Shown: positions 39,653 through 49,347, counted from the first letter of the stretch. The stretch is 64,000 bases of DNA from Bacillus sp. FJAT-47783 (GCF_022808615.1 NZ_JAKZKS010000001.1:399884-463883); one strand, 5' to 3'. The notes: generated by a model from the sequence alone, not told the origin. Numbers and translations are program-made.

Positions 39653-40714
39653 TTATAAAATCAACAGTTCTTTTGTTGCATGTGTAAGAGACTCATTACC
39701 TGAAGAGGTAATGACCGTATCATCTTCAATCCGGACTCCACCTTTACCCGGAAGGTATATTCCTGGTTCCACTGTGACTACCATTCCTTCTTTTAACGGT
39801 GTGTCAGAACGGAAGGAAAGAGCTGGACCTTCATGAACTTCCATTCCGAGCCCATGTCCAGTTGAATGTCCAAAATAGTCTCCAAAACCTTTCTCTTTTA
39901 TGTAATCTCTTGTGAGAGCATCTGCTTGGCGACCTGTTATTCCGGGCTTGATTCCATTCATGCCGCGTAATTGCGCTTCAAGAACGATGTCGTATATTTC
40001 TTTCATTTCTTCCCCAGGATCACCTACAGCAATCGTCCGTGTAATATCTGAGCAATATCCTTTATAATATGCCCCAAAATCTAATGTAACAAGCTCTCCA
40101 TTTTCGATGACTTTTTCACTTGCTACACCGTGGGGTAATGCAGAACGATATCCTGATGCAACAATCATATCAAAAGAAGACGAAGCTGCACCGTTTTTCC
40201 GCATAAAAAACTCTAATTCGTTTGCAACTTCGATTTCTTTCATTCCTGGCTTAATAAATTGAATAATGTGAGAAAAAGCCGCATCTGCTATTTCACAAGC
40301 TTCCTTTAATATCTTAATCTCTTCATTAGTCTTAATCAAGCGTAACTTTTCTACTGCACCCGAAACCGGCACGAGTTCAATGTCATTCAGTTGTTCACGA
40401 TACGTTTTGTATGTAGCAAATGATACGTTTTGCTCTTCAAATCCAAGCTTTTTGATTCCCATTTTCTTCGCTTGTACTGCCACTTCTTCAACAATTGTTC
40501 CTTTATGCTCTACAAGACGAAATTCCTTTACTTGATCCTCTGCTTGTTTAACATAACGAAAATCGGTAATAAAAGATGCATCCTCATTTGATATTAAAAC
40601 AACACCGGCGGTCCCCGTAAACCCTGTTAAATACCGTCGGTTATATGGGTTTGTAATGATCATCCCATCTACACCTAATTCTTGTAAACGCTCTCTCATT
40701 TTCAATAATTTCAT
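39653..40714 (-). CDS. yqhT: Xaa-Pro dipeptidase
   Basis: This M24-family metallopeptidase has 353 residues with a creatinase-like N-terminal domain (1-125) and a pita-bread catalytic domain. The metal ligands are visible in TLDFGAYYKGYCSDITRT (two Asp), GHSTGHGLGMEVHEGP (His) and TVEPGIYLPGKGGVRIEDD (two Glu). It overlaps aroQ by four bases and precedes efp. Confidence 0.94.
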   Translation of the reverse strand: MKLLKMRERLQELGVDGMIITNPYNRRYLTGFTGTAGVVLISNEDASFITDFRYVKQAEDQVKEFRLVEHKGTIVEEVAVQAKKMGIKKLGFEEQNVSFATYKTYREQLNDIELVPVSGAVEKLRLIKTNEEIKILKEACEIADAAFSHIIQFIKPGMKEIEVANELEFFMRKNGAASSSFDMIVASGYRSALPHGVASEKVIENGELVTLDFGAYYKGYCSDITRTIAVGDPGEEMKEIYDIVLEAQLRGMNGIKPGITGRQADALTRDYIKEKGFGDYFGHSTGHGLGMEVHEGPALSFRSDTPLKEGMVVTVEPGIYLPGKGGVRIEDDTVITSSGNESLTHATKELLIL

Positions 40715-41157
40715 TGTACATCCCCTCCTAGATAATGAATTAATGCCTCTGTTGCTAATTGATATCCAAATAAGCCAAAACCAACAACTTGACCGATTGT
40801 GACAGGTGCTGTTACGGAATGTTGACGAAACGATTCTCGATTATGAACATTCGAAATATGTACTTCAACAACAGGAATGGAGATACTTGCAATAGCATCT
40901 CGAATCGCATAACTGTAATGAGTAAAGGCACCTGGATTTATGATAATACCATCAAACTGTTCGTCCGCATCATGAATCACATCAATCAATTTCCCTTCAT
41001 GATTGGATTGAAGAAACGACAATTGTATTTGTTTACCTTTCCCAAATTCGCTTAATTGTTCCTCTAAATCTTTTAACGTATTAGACCCATAAACATTCGG
41101 TTCCCTAATACCAAGGCGATTTAAATTCGGTCCATTTAATACGAGTATTTTTCTCAT
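40711..41157 (-). CDS. aroQ: Type II 3-dehydroquinate dehydratase
   Basis: This shikimate-pathway enzyme forms 3-dehydroshikimate. Its 148 residues hold NGPNLNRLGIREPNVYGS with the catalytic Tyr, IINPGAFTHYSYAIRDA, and VEVHISNVHNRESFRQHS with the catalytic His and Arg. ATG at 41157 gives the better spacing to AAAGGTGA than the ATG two codons earlier. B. subtilis calls it yqhS. Confidence 0.95.
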   Translation of the reverse strand: MRKILVLNGPNLNRLGIREPNVYGSNTLKDLEEQLSEFGKGKQIQLSFLQSNHEGKLIDVIHDADEQFDGIIINPGAFTHYSYAIRDAIASISIPVVEVHISNVHNRESFRQHSVTAPVTIGQVVGFGLFGYQLATEALIHYLGGDVQ

Positions 41158-41221
41158 TTTCATTCACCTTTCCCGTTCAGCACTTAGAAAGTTGGACGCT
41201 AATTTCATTCTTTTATATAAA

Positions 41222-41255
41222 AAAAAGAATGTTCAGTCAAAGAACATTCTACCAT
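41222..41255 (-). terminator. Terminator of yqhR
   Basis: AGAATGTTC/GAACATTCT (41226-41234/41242-41250) is followed on the minus strand by TTTTTTTTATA. Confidence 0.88.
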
Positions 41256-41280
41256 ATCAAGTTCGTTCTAGACATCCTTA

Positions 41281-41808
41281 TTAACTTCCTTCCGCTAACT
41301 CATTTTGTTCAAAGGAAATCGAGTAACCGACGAATACACCAAATAGAACAAAAAGACAAATATTTGTAATATTCGTGTTCGTATCCAACTCGACGACAGG
41401 ATCTAAATGTGGAAAGATTGGTGATAGTAAATAAAAGACGATCGCCCATAGAACAATTCCGTATAGAATTCCTGCCCACATTGACTTAATATTTTTTAAA
41501 AAAGCAAAATATAATAAAGCAACAAAAATGGCAATGAACCCGTTTACAAATATCCCCATAACATTTCCTATTGTTTCATACTTCCAATCACCAACGGCCA
41601 AAGGTGTTAATGCAAGATTAGGACTAATGGTCGTAAAATGAAAAAAATAGGCAAAATACCCAATCGCACTCCATAAAGTTCCGCCAATAAATCCTGTCAA
41701 TATCACTTTTGCTAGAAACGACATCGGTTGTTCACGCTTGTTTTGTTCAAATTGATCATTTTCTTTCGCATCATCTCTCGTTTGTTGTACATCATGTTGA
41801 TCTGTCAT
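41281..41808 (-). CDS. yqhR: Conserved membrane protein YqhR
   Basis: This protein has 175 residues from the ATG at 41808, which follows GGGAGGTG; an upstream GTG would overlap that site. Four hydrophobic segments lie at about 28-50, 72-95, 100-122 and 142-165, after a charged N terminus. The name comes from position next to aroQ and opposite yqhQ. Function is unknown. Confidence 0.82.
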   Translation of the reverse strand: MTDQHDVQQTRDDAKENDQFEQNKREQPMSFLAKVILTGFIGGTLWSAIGYFAYFFHFTTISPNLALTPLAVGDWKYETIGNVMGIFVNGFIAIFVALLYFAFLKNIKSMWAGILYGIVLWAIVFYLLSPIFPHLDPVVELDTNTNITNICLFVLFGVFVGYSISFEQNELAEGS

Positions 41809-42052
41809 TTCTAAAAACACCTCCCAATTTTATTATGTCCAATGAATTGAAAAAGATTATTCTACGAAAATTTGTTTTAACTATCACAAACACTTACGAT
41901 TAAAATGGTGAATTTTGGGTAAAACTAAGTAATAAGCAAATTTGACAAAAATAGATAAATAAAGACACATCAGCCTAGAGGTTTTATATGCTTTTTTGTA
42001 GAATAAATATATATAAATAAGGGAACCGTGTATGGTTCGAGTAGGCAGGTTG

Positions 42053-42994
42053 ATGTACATGACGACAGAGAAAAAAGCAACATATGGCGGGCAAGCCGTC
42101 ATAGAAGGAGTTATGTTCGGTGGAAAACATCATTATGTAACGGCAATTCGCCGTAATGATCAATCCATCGATTACTTCCACGTTCCTAGAGTACAAAATA
42201 AAACATTAGTAACATTAAAGAAGATTCCTTTTGTTCGAGGGATTGTCGCAATTATTGAAGCAAGTGCAAATGGTTCTAAGCATTTAAACTTTTCTTCCGA
42301 ACGCTATGAAGTCGCCCCAGAAGATGACGATCAAATGAAACAAGAACAAACCTCTAAATTAACGATGTGGCTAGGTGTAGCTACCATTGGTGTTCTGTCT
42401 TTTATTTTCGGAAAGTTTATTTTTACGCTTATTCCAGTATTTCTCGCCGAACTATTTCGCCCGTTTGTCCAACATGACTTCGGTCAAATTTTGCTAGAAG
42501 GCTTTTTTAAACTTTTACTTTTATTAACTTATATATACGCAATCTCTTTTACACCTTTAATCAAACGTGTTTTTCAATACCACGGTGCTGAGCACAAAGT
42601 GATTAACGCGTATGAACATAATTTACCGTTAACCGTTGAAAATGTACAAAAGTCGTCAAGGCTCCATTATCGTTGTGGTTCGAGCTTTATTTTATTTACC
42701 GTTATCGTCGGTGTTTTCATTTATATGCTCGTTCCGACTGATCCTCTTTGGTTAAGAGTTGTGAATCGAATACTACTTATACCCGTTGTACTTGGTGTTT
42801 CATTTGAAGTTCTTCAGTTAACGAATAAAGTAAGAGAAGTCCCGGGACTAAAAGTGTTAGGGTACCCAGGACTATGGTTACAACTATTAACAACAAAAGA
42901 ACCGACAAATGATCAAGTGGAAGTCGCCATTGCTAGCTTTCAAAGACTATTGCAATTAGAAAAAAAAGCAGAAAAGGCTGAAGAGATTGTGTAG
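42053..42994 (+). CDS. yqhQ: DUF1385 membrane protein YqhQ
   Basis: This protein has about 313 residues with the family signature YGGQAVIEGVMFGGKHHYVTAIR and YHGAEHKVINAYEH, and three to five membrane segments after residue 105. Homologues are predicted metal-dependent enzymes, but the activity is not established. The start is uncertain: ATG at 42032 follows AAGGGAA, but the residues it adds look non-conserved, and ATG at 42053 or 42059 fits the family better. Confidence 0.85.
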   Translation: MYMTTEKKATYGGQAVIEGVMFGGKHHYVTAIRRNDQSIDYFHVPRVQNKTLVTLKKIPFVRGIVAIIEASANGSKHLNFSSERYEVAPEDDDQMKQEQTSKLTMWLGVATIGVLSFIFGKFIFTLIPVFLAELFRPFVQHDFGQILLEGFFKLLLLLTYIYAISFTPLIKRVFQYHGAEHKVINAYEHNLPLTVENVQKSSRLHYRCGSSFILFTVIVGVFIYMLVPTDPLWLRVVNRILLIPVVLGVSFEVLQLTNKVREVPGLKVLGYPGLWLQLLTTKEPTNDQVEVAIASFQRLLQLEKKAEKAEEIV

Positions 42995-43060
42995 AAACCG
43001 CAACTTATTGGTTTTCACGTAATAAACTATTGTAAAAACGATTAGCGGGAGGTGGACTTT

Positions 43061-43429
43061 ATGAGCCGTAATCGTCTTCAACCATTATTCTATATGATTA
43101 TCGGTCTAGCTCTATTCGGTTTTGGATACAAATTATTTGTCAATCCTGGAGAGTTAATTAGTCAATTATTTATTTGGGCCGTTGTGATTGGGGTCATTTA
43201 TTTCATCTATCGAGCGGTTATGAGAAGTCGTTCAAATAATGAATATTCTGCCTATTTAAAGGCAGCGAAAAAGTCCAAACGTAAATATAAATCTCAAGCC
43301 ACTGTAAGCCAGCTTAAAAAGGCAAAGAAACAGCCAAGGACACATTTACCGAAACGAAAACGAGATCACACACATTTAACCGTTATTGAAGGGAAGAAAA
43401 GTAAAAAGAAAAATCGGGCACTTTTCTAG
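43061..43429 (+). CDS. yqhP: SA1362-family membrane protein YqhP
   Basis: This 122-residue protein has two membrane segments (about 9-27 and 33-52) and a very basic C-terminal half (KKSKRKYKSQ ... KKAKKQPRTHLPKRKRD) that could bind nucleic acid or membrane. GGGAGGTGG precedes the ATG. It follows yqhQ as in B. subtilis. Confidence 0.85.
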   Translation: MSRNRLQPLFYMIIGLALFGFGYKLFVNPGELISQLFIWAVVIGVIYFIYRAVMRSRSNNEYSAYLKAAKKSKRKYKSQATVSQLKKAKKQPRTHLPKRKRDHTHLTVIEGKKSKKKNRALF

Positions 43430-43434
43430 CCGAA

Positions 43435-44313
43435 CTAATAGGACCATCTTTTAAAAAATTGCTCGGTTTTGTTTCTCCCTAATTGAATTAGTTCATCTTT
43501 CTTTTTTTCGGTAAGATTAAATTCAGTAGATAACGCATGTTCAACCGGTATGAAGATAATGTTTCGCCGGTGTCTAGAGGCAATATGTCGAGCGTCATGC
43601 GCATCTTTCATCGTCTCAAATAATGCTCCAAACATTTCAAATGCATTATCAATCTCATTTTTCGGTCTGTTTTCTGCGTTAGCACTTAGCTTAACGCCAA
43701 GAACAGGCCGCTTTTTTCGTTCTTGATCAAATAACCAAATAGGAAAGTTGCTTAAAACCCCTCCATCAACGATGATACTAATACCATTTTTCCCTTTTAA
43801 TCGAACAGGTTCAAAAAAGTAAGGAATACTGCAGCTCATCCTCACCGCTCGAGCCACAGAAAAATTGTTTGGATGAATGCCATATGAAGCTAAATCATCT
43901 GGTAAAACGATAAGTCTGCCATTCGTTAAATCAGAGGCGATAACACGTAATGCCTCTGGTTTTAAATCACCAAACGTCGTCACTCCCTTCTCTTTTAATC
44001 GGGCATCCAACCATTCTTCTAAATTTTGTCCTTTATATAATCCCATTTTCCAATAGAGTTGAAACCATTTCATTAATTTTATCGGAATGAAGGAAGTTCT
44101 TTCATCCAAAAACATTTTTAAATCGACATCTTCCATCATTTCCAGCACTTCATCACTTTTATAGCCTGCAGCGATAAAGGCAGCTAATATGGAACCCGCA
44201 CTCGTTCCAGCTACCCTTACAAATTGATATCCACTCTCTTCAATAACTTGATAGGATCCAATCAAGGCAAATCCTTTGATCCCTCCACCAGAAAACACAC
44301 CATCGATGTACAT
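43435..44313 (-). CDS. yqhO: Patatin-like phospholipase YqhO
   Basis: This serine acyl hydrolase has 292 residues. The oxyanion motif FSGGGIKGFA, the nucleophile elbow GTSAGS and the catalytic Asp motif DGG (IIVDGGVLSNFP) are all present. Substrates are unknown. The stop lies six bases from the convergent yqhP end. Confidence 0.92.
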   Translation of the reverse strand: MYIDGVFSGGGIKGFALIGSYQVIEESGYQFVRVAGTSAGSILAAFIAAGYKSDEVLEMMEDVDLKMFLDERTSFIPIKLMKWFQLYWKMGLYKGQNLEEWLDARLKEKGVTTFGDLKPEALRVIASDLTNGRLIVLPDDLASYGIHPNNFSVARAVRMSCSIPYFFEPVRLKGKNGISIIVDGGVLSNFPIWLFDQERKKRPVLGVKLSANAENRPKNEIDNAFEMFGALFETMKDAHDARHIASRHRRNIIFIPVEHALSTEFNLTEKKKDELIQLGRNKTEQFFKRWSY

Positions 44314-44660
44314 GCGCCTCCCCCTCTATTTTCGTACATTTTTAAAAAAATATGAAATGTTCGTATAATAATATGAAAATTGTTCGAACAAAATGGATGT
44401 GAATGAAAAAAACTTTTCAAGTTTCCTTTCTTGTGTAGAAAAAAGCGTATCTGCAAATTGAGCTCACACTTGCGCAAGTTTGGACAATTAGTCCGCAAGT
44501 TATGAAAATCGTCCGTGCCTTGAAAGAAATCTGCAAGTTCATAAAAAAGAACGCAACCTTATGAGTGACCCGCTTGCACCTTTTTACTCGAAGGATTCTT
44601 AAACTTGACAACGAAGACTCCATTTACCTTAAATGCTTTTTCATTCTTGATATATTTTCC
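44314..44660. repeat. Intergenic region with GCAAGTT-rich repeats and degenerate repeat copy E
   Basis: Between about 44450 and 44545 the motif GCAAGTT or a close form (GCAAATT, CGCAAGTTT, CCGCAAGTTATG, TGCAAGTTC) recurs at roughly 15-40 base spacing. From 44540 to 44640 a decayed copy of the dispersed repeat follows (AAAAAGAACGCAACCTTATG, TTTACTCGAAGGATTCTTAA, GACAACGAAGACTCC). The short open frames here look accidental. Confidence 0.5.
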
Positions 44661-44665
44661 GCTGT

Positions 44666-44706
44666 TAACATAAAAAAACAGCACACCCATTCGTGTACTG
44701 TTTACT
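44666..44706 (-). terminator. Terminator of mntR
   Basis: AACAGCACAC and GTGTACTGTT (44677-44686/44693-44702) pair and are followed by seven Ts on the minus strand. Confidence 0.85.
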
Positions 44707-45127
44707 CATTATTTTCGCTATTTTTTTGAACTTGACGTAATGTTTCGACCCGTTCTTTATTTTCTTCAAAATATTGCACTAAATCACCTATCCGATCGAT
44801 CGCATTCCAGCTTAAGTGATGTTCGATTCCTTCAACATCGTTATATATTTTATCTTCATCTACACCGATGATTCGTAAAAATTGTTCAAGCAGTTCGTGA
44901 CGATCGACTAACCGTTTACCAATTTTCTTTCCCTTTGACGTTAGAACAAGCCCACGATATTTTTCATATATTAAGTATTCGTCCTTGTCTAACTTTTGAA
45001 CCATTTTCGTTACAGATGACGGATGGACGGATAATGCTTCGGCGATATCTGATACTCGTGCATATCCTTTATCTTCAATTAATAAATAGATTTGTTCAAT
45101 ATAATCTTCCATGCTTGGTGTTGGCAT
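44702..45127 (-). CDS. mntR: Manganese transport regulator MntR
   Basis: This DtxR-family repressor of manganese uptake has 141 residues from ATG at 45127, which has TTTGGAGG upstream. The helix-turn-helix is [31 protein letters not shown] and the metal site residues lie in [18 protein letters not shown] and [11 protein letters not shown]. The length matches B. subtilis MntR (142). Confidence 0.95.
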   Translation of the reverse strand: MPTPSMEDYIEQIYLLIEDKGYARVSDIAEALSVHPSSVTKMVQKLDKDEYLIYEKYRGLVLTSKGKKIGKRLVDRHELLEQFLRIIGVDEDKIYNDVEGIEHHLSWNAIDRIGDLVQYFEENKERVETLRQVQKNSENNE

Positions 45128-45437
45128 GTAGTTTCCTCCAAACTTCGCAATGAAACGTTCTGTCATTTTCCAAAATCATTACAAGTTTACACTAGTTTCC
45201 TAGAAATATCAAGGTACACAAACGTAATTTAAACCAACAATGTAACCGTTTTTTTAGGTTGCTTTCGCAAACTTTGTTGCTATTTTACAAATAGTGGGGA
45301 CTGGTTGATTCCGCTCCAACCAACCTTAAAACAGCACTTCTTTAAGAAACCTATTTAAAAACAACAACCTTTTAGAGTAGAGCATTTTTTTAAGAAGTTT
45401 ATTAAAGGACTGAAGAAACCCCCAGTCCTTTAATAAA
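45128..45437 (-). terminator. Gap between mntR and nrdJ, with the nrdJ terminator at 45399-45436
   Basis: The 14-base arms TTATTAAAGGACTG and CAGTCCTTTAATAA form a strong hairpin just after the nrdJ stop. The rest of this 310-base gap contains a GGTTG/CAACC pairing near 45300-45330 and nothing else I can name. Confidence 0.8.
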
Positions 45438-48002
45438 TTATAGGCCACACTTCAATTGAGCACCACATTTCGTACATGTGTTACATCCACCGATTTCTTC
45501 AATGGTACCCTCTCGACAAACCGGACAAATATTTCCTACTTCATTTCCAAATGTAACATCTGTAGAGCGAATATCTTGTACGGTATTCATTAATACAACC
45601 TTACTGCTATTTTCTTTTACAGCTTCTTCTTCATGATGTTCGTCAAACGTGTTTTCTTCCGCTTTTAAGGTTAATACTTGTGTATCACGACTTCCGTCTA
45701 CGTATACCGTACCACCTTTAGCTCCGCCTTTATATAAACGCTCATATACCTTTTCCACTTGCTCAACCGTATATCCTTTAGGAGCATTTACCGTTTTACT
45801 AATGGAACTATCAATCCAACGTTGGATAACACATTGAACATCAGCATGCGCTTCCGGTGATAATTCCATCGCAGATACGAACCAATGTGGCAATTGATTT
45901 GGATCAGCTTCTGGATTCTCTTGTAAATATTCTTGAACAATATCCGCCTTTACTTCAATAAATTTACCGAGTCGGCCACTTCTGAAATAGGAGAAGGAGA
46001 AATATGGTTCAAGCCCTGTTGATACGCCGACCATTGTTCCTGTACTACCTGTTGGAGCGACGGTTAATAAATGAGAGTTGCGAATTCCATATTTTAAAAT
46101 TCCTTCACGAATATCTTCAGGCATCTTTTTCATGTAGCCTGTGTTAATAAAAGCTTCACGAAGCTTCATTGTTTCTTCTTCCGTTTCTCCTTGTAAGAAT
46201 GGGAAGCTTCCTTTTTCTTTCGCTAACTCGATTGACGCTCGATAAGCAGCTGTCGCAATCGTTTCAAACACTTTATCAATGAGCTCGTTTCCTTCTTTTG
46301 AGCCGTACTCTGTTTCACAATAAATAAGGAGGTCGTGTAGTCCCATAACACCTAAGCCAACACGGCGTTCACCAAGCGCTTGTCTTTTATTCTCATCAAG
46401 GAAGTACGGTGTAGAATCAATAACATTATCTTGCATTCTAACACCTACTTCAACTGTTCTCTTTAGTTTTTCCATATTTACCGTTTTCGTTTTCTTATCC
46501 GCCATTTGAGCTAAGTTTACAGCAGCTAAATTACAAACGGAATATGGAGCAAGAGGTTGTTCTCCACACGGGTTAGTCGCGACAACTTTTTGACCATACG
46601 CTTTTGCATTCGTCATGTCGTTTGCGTTGTCGATAAAGAATATTCCTGGCTCCGCTGAATACGTTGCGCATATATTAATTAAGTTCCAAAGCTCGCGTGC
46701 CTTTATTTTACGATACGTACGTACTTTATAGCCTAGCTTTTCCCATTCTCTTACATCGCCAACTTCATGCCATTTTTCGTTGTACGTTTTCATTAGTTCT
46801 TCATCATAACTTTCCACATCTGGGAAACGAAGTTCATATTCTGCATCCTTTTCGACAGCTTCCATAAAGTCTTTCGTTAAGCAAACAGAAATGTTAGCAC
46901 CTGTTAAAAACTCAGGATGGTGTACCGTGTACGTTCCGCCGATACGAAGCTTCAATTCAGCCTCTTTCACAATCTTCTCAGAGAAACCACCCATACCCGG
47001 AATGTTTTTATAATTGACAATCCCTTGATACATGTCGCGTTCTTGTTCTGTGAGTGGGTTAAATTTCAGCTTATCTTCCGCTGCTTTTTTAATCCCTTCA
47101 TCATTCGTATTTTCGATTAAATAGCGAAGGATTCGAGGGTTTTGCATTTTTGAGATAATGAATTCAATAATATCCGGGTGCCAATCCGCTAACATGATCA
47201 TTTGCGCGCCTCTACGCGAACCACCTTGCTCGACAAGGTGAGTTAATTTGGCGATATCATCAAGCCATGATACAGACCCAGATGATTTACCATTAACACC
47301 GCGTGCTAATGTGTTGCGCGGGCGTAACGTTGAACCGTTTGTTCCTACACCGCCGCCTCGACTCATAATTTCCATCACTTGTTTGCGATGTTCGGAAATC
47401 CCTTCACGTGAGTCTTTCACAAATGGCATCACATAACAGTTAAAGTAGGTTACTTCCGTTCCTGCTCCTGCACCGTAAAGAACACGGCCGGCTGGGATGA
47501 AGTTCAAATTCATCAGTTCTTGATAAAAATGTTCAAACCATTCTTTGCGTTTCTCTTCCGTCTCTTCGACAGCTGCTAATCCAGTTGCATTACGTTTCGC
47601 AATTTGCTCATAGAAGATTTCTAACGGTTTTTCAATAACATCTAATGACCGAACTACTAAGCCCGTTTCAACCTCTTCTTCACTGTTTAATGTATGACGA
47701 AATCCCTCTTCTACTCGAACTGTCGCCTTTTTGTTTTCCCAGTCAATATCGACAATGTAACCTAAGCCACGTGCTGGGAATTTTGGATCTTCTTTAATCG
47801 TTAATACAACGAAATCCCCTTTTGAGAGGGTCAACTTTTCCGTATCTTTAAATGCATAGCGGTCTAACATTACAAGGCGGGAAACCCCTTTATGTGTCAA
47901 TTTCATATCGTTTGTAATTGGATGGACTTGGGGAAATAAGCGAATATCTTGATTTAATTTGTCAACATCCAACTTCATCTGCTCGTTAAGCCCAACTGTC
48001 AT
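45438..48002 (-). CDS. nrdJ: Adenosylcobalamin-dependent (class II) ribonucleotide reductase
   Basis: This enzyme reduces ribonucleotides to deoxyribonucleotides using a radical from adenosylcobalamin, independent of oxygen. The 854 residues contain the active-site NPCGEQPLAPYSVCNLAAVNL (Cys and Glu), the phosphate-binding APTGSTGTMVGVSTGLEP, GAGAGTEVTYFNCYV with the N-terminal Cys of the redox pair, and a C-terminal zinc-ribbon CPVC...CNTCTKCG with terminal Cys that resupplies electrons. No small subunit gene is present, as expected. ATG at 48002 follows AAGGGAG. A LexA-like box lies upstream. Confidence 0.95.
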   Translation of the reverse strand: MTVGLNEQMKLDVDKLNQDIRLFPQVHPITNDMKLTHKGVSRLVMLDRYAFKDTEKLTLSKGDFVVLTIKEDPKFPARGLGYIVDIDWENKKATVRVEEGFRHTLNSEEEVETGLVVRSLDVIEKPLEIFYEQIAKRNATGLAAVEETEEKRKEWFEHFYQELMNLNFIPAGRVLYGAGAGTEVTYFNCYVMPFVKDSREGISEHRKQVMEIMSRGGGVGTNGSTLRPRNTLARGVNGKSSGSVSWLDDIAKLTHLVEQGGSRRGAQMIMLADWHPDIIEFIISKMQNPRILRYLIENTNDEGIKKAAEDKLKFNPLTEQERDMYQGIVNYKNIPGMGGFSEKIVKEAELKLRIGGTYTVHHPEFLTGANISVCLTKDFMEAVEKDAEYELRFPDVESYDEELMKTYNEKWHEVGDVREWEKLGYKVRTYRKIKARELWNLINICATYSAEPGIFFIDNANDMTNAKAYGQKVVATNPCGEQPLAPYSVCNLAAVNLAQMADKKTKTVNMEKLKRTVEVGVRMQDNVIDSTPYFLDENKRQALGERRVGLGVMGLHDLLIYCETEYGSKEGNELIDKVFETIATAAYRASIELAKEKGSFPFLQGETEEETMKLREAFINTGYMKKMPEDIREGILKYGIRNSHLLTVAPTGSTGTMVGVSTGLEPYFSFSYFRSGRLGKFIEVKADIVQEYLQENPEADPNQLPHWFVSAMELSPEAHADVQCVIQRWIDSSISKTVNAPKGYTVEQVEKVYERLYKGGAKGGTVYVDGSRDTQVLTLKAEENTFDEHHEEEAVKENSSKVVLMNTVQDIRSTDVTFGNEVGNICPVCREGTIEEIGGCNTCTKCGAQLKCGL

Positions 48003-48355
48003 TTCTACAACTCCCTTATTTACTACTTAATTAAATTTATCATATTGCTTTAACTTATCACATTTAGATAACGAATTCAATATATAGTACCTAAGAACAA
48101 ACGTTCTCTCTACATGTTGTTATTTTAGGTCATCTTCTTCCTAAAAGTCAAATGATCAACTTAATAAAAAACAAAGAAAAATGAAGAATTTATAAGAATA
48201 AATTATCTTAATCGATGATTTTCAACAAATTCTAAACTTGCTAAATGCTAAAATTGGATCGACCTATTATTACCAATCACTCGAGAAGAATTCGTGCTAA
48301 AAAAATTTTCACACAATCGTTATGCACACAAAAAACGATAAGCGACAAGTGCCGC
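48003..48355. other. nrdJ upstream region
   Basis: This AT-rich gap of 353 bases holds the nrdJ ribosome-binding site, the LexA-like box and part of the lipM terminator. No gene is seen on either strand, and I found no cobalamin riboswitch (no conserved B12-box GCCACTG). Confidence 0.6.
48094..48107 (-). promoter_or_regulatory. LexA/DinR-type SOS box upstream of nrdJ
   Basis: AGAACAAACGTTCT has the full GAAC-N4-GTTC core with R-N-R-Y in the middle, as in the Bacillus box CGAACRNRYGTTYG. It lies about 95 bases upstream of the nrdJ start, at or upstream of the promoter. An ATATATAG-like palindrome next to it (about 48077-48090) could be part of an NrdR box. Confidence 0.6.
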
Positions 48356-48361
48356 TTATCT
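48332..48361 (-). terminator. Terminator of lipM
   Basis: GATAAGCG/CGCTTATC (48337-48344/48353-48360) is followed by GTTTTTTG on the minus strand. The stem contains the lipM stop codon. Confidence 0.85.
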
Positions 48362-49192
48362 TCTGAAGTTCCAACTATCTGAACTGTATTTCTCTTTTGC
48401 AATTTTTTCAACATACGCATTTTGTTCATCAGATAATGTGTATGGTTTCAAGGTAATACCTAATCCTTTTTCAAACCCTTTTTGAAACGCTTCCCATGCC
48501 TGCTGTAACGAAACATGGCTTGATGCAATTTCGTTAATCGCAACCGCTTTGTTTTTAAAATTTCGTTGCAGTCTCTCTTTTACACGTTCATTCGGGTACT
48601 TAAATAAGCTAAATAGCAAATCTTCATCTAAATCAAGCAAGATGGAGCCGTGTTGTAAAATGACTCCTTTTTGACGCGTTTGGGCACTTCCTGCTACTTT
48701 ACGGCCTTCTACGACTAGCTCATACCAAGATGGTGCATCAAAGCAAACAGAAGAACGCGGATTTTTTAACCCCTGTTTCTCTTCTTCTGTTTTTGGAATC
48801 GCAAAATAAGCATCGAGCCCAAGCGCACGGAACCCTTCTAAAATGCCTTCAGAAATGACTCTGTAAGCTTCAGTAACGGTCTTAGGCATTTTCGGATGCT
48901 CTTCCGATACAATGACACTGTACGTTAATTCCTGGTCATGAAGCACACCGCGGCCGCCAGTCGGACGGCGAACAAACCCTAAGCCGGCTTTTTTCACCGC
49001 TTCTAAATCAATTTCTTTTTCTGCTTTTTGAAAATAACCAATCGATAACGTTGGCGGGTTCCATCCATAAAAACGAATCGTTGGATCAATTTCCCCTTCA
49101 CTGTGCCATTCTAATAACGCTTCATCTAACGCCATATTGTAGGCTGGTGAACAAAAACCTGAATCAATAAAATTCCATACTTCTATTGTCAT
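48356..49192 (-). CDS. lipM: Octanoyl-ACP:GcvH octanoyltransferase LipM
   Basis: This enzyme moves octanoate from acyl carrier protein to GcvH in lipoate synthesis. The 278 residues carry [18 protein letters not shown], the catalytic Cys150 in [15 protein letters not shown] and the Lys in [13 protein letters not shown] (about 165), the same arrangement as B. subtilis YqhM/LipM. Lipoate is needed by the Bkd E2 and the glycine cleavage system, both in this window. Confidence 0.95.
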   Translation of the reverse strand: MTIEVWNFIDSGFCSPAYNMALDEALLEWHSEGEIDPTIRFYGWNPPTLSIGYFQKAEKEIDLEAVKKAGLGFVRRPTGGRGVLHDQELTYSVIVSEEHPKMPKTVTEAYRVISEGILEGFRALGLDAYFAIPKTEEEKQGLKNPRSSVCFDAPSWYELVVEGRKVAGSAQTRQKGVILQHGSILLDLDEDLLFSLFKYPNERVKERLQRNFKNKAVAINEIASSHVSLQQAWEAFQKGFEKGLGITLKPYTLSDEQNAYVEKIAKEKYSSDSWNFRR

Positions 49193-49194
49193 AT

Positions 49195-49347
49195 TTAAAA
49201 CCTCTTTGTCACTTTATCTCGTATTAAGTCTATCAAATCAAGAAGAGAATGCAAGTCATTCATTTTTGTAAAAGGAATGACATTTTCTTTCGACTTGATT
49301 ATAATAGAACTTGTCGAATTTATTCTCTTTACACCGACTATCTGCAT
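49195..49347 (-). CDS. Possible 50-residue protein upstream of lipM
   Basis: The frame from ATG at 49347 reads [17 protein letters not shown] and ends KVTKRF, stopping two bases before the lipM ATG, so it could be translated first in the same message. It has a balanced amphipathic composition ([18 protein letters not shown]) but only a weak ribosome-binding site, and I do not recognise it. The rest of the 320-base gap up to yqhL is AT-rich without other features. Confidence 0.35.
   Translation of the reverse strand: MQIVGVKRINSTSSIIIKSKENVIPFTKMNDLHSLLDLIDLIRDKVTKRF

Noticed and set aside
44262..44623. Two overlapping minus-strand frames of 78 and 68 codons upstream of yqhO
   Set aside because: They cover the GCAAGTT repeats and decayed repeat copy E, with Cys/Phe-rich low-complexity translations typical of noncoding AT-rich DNA.
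48003..48355. Cobalamin riboswitch ahead of nrdJ
   Set aside because: Searched by eye for the B12-box and flanking conserved blocks; none found.
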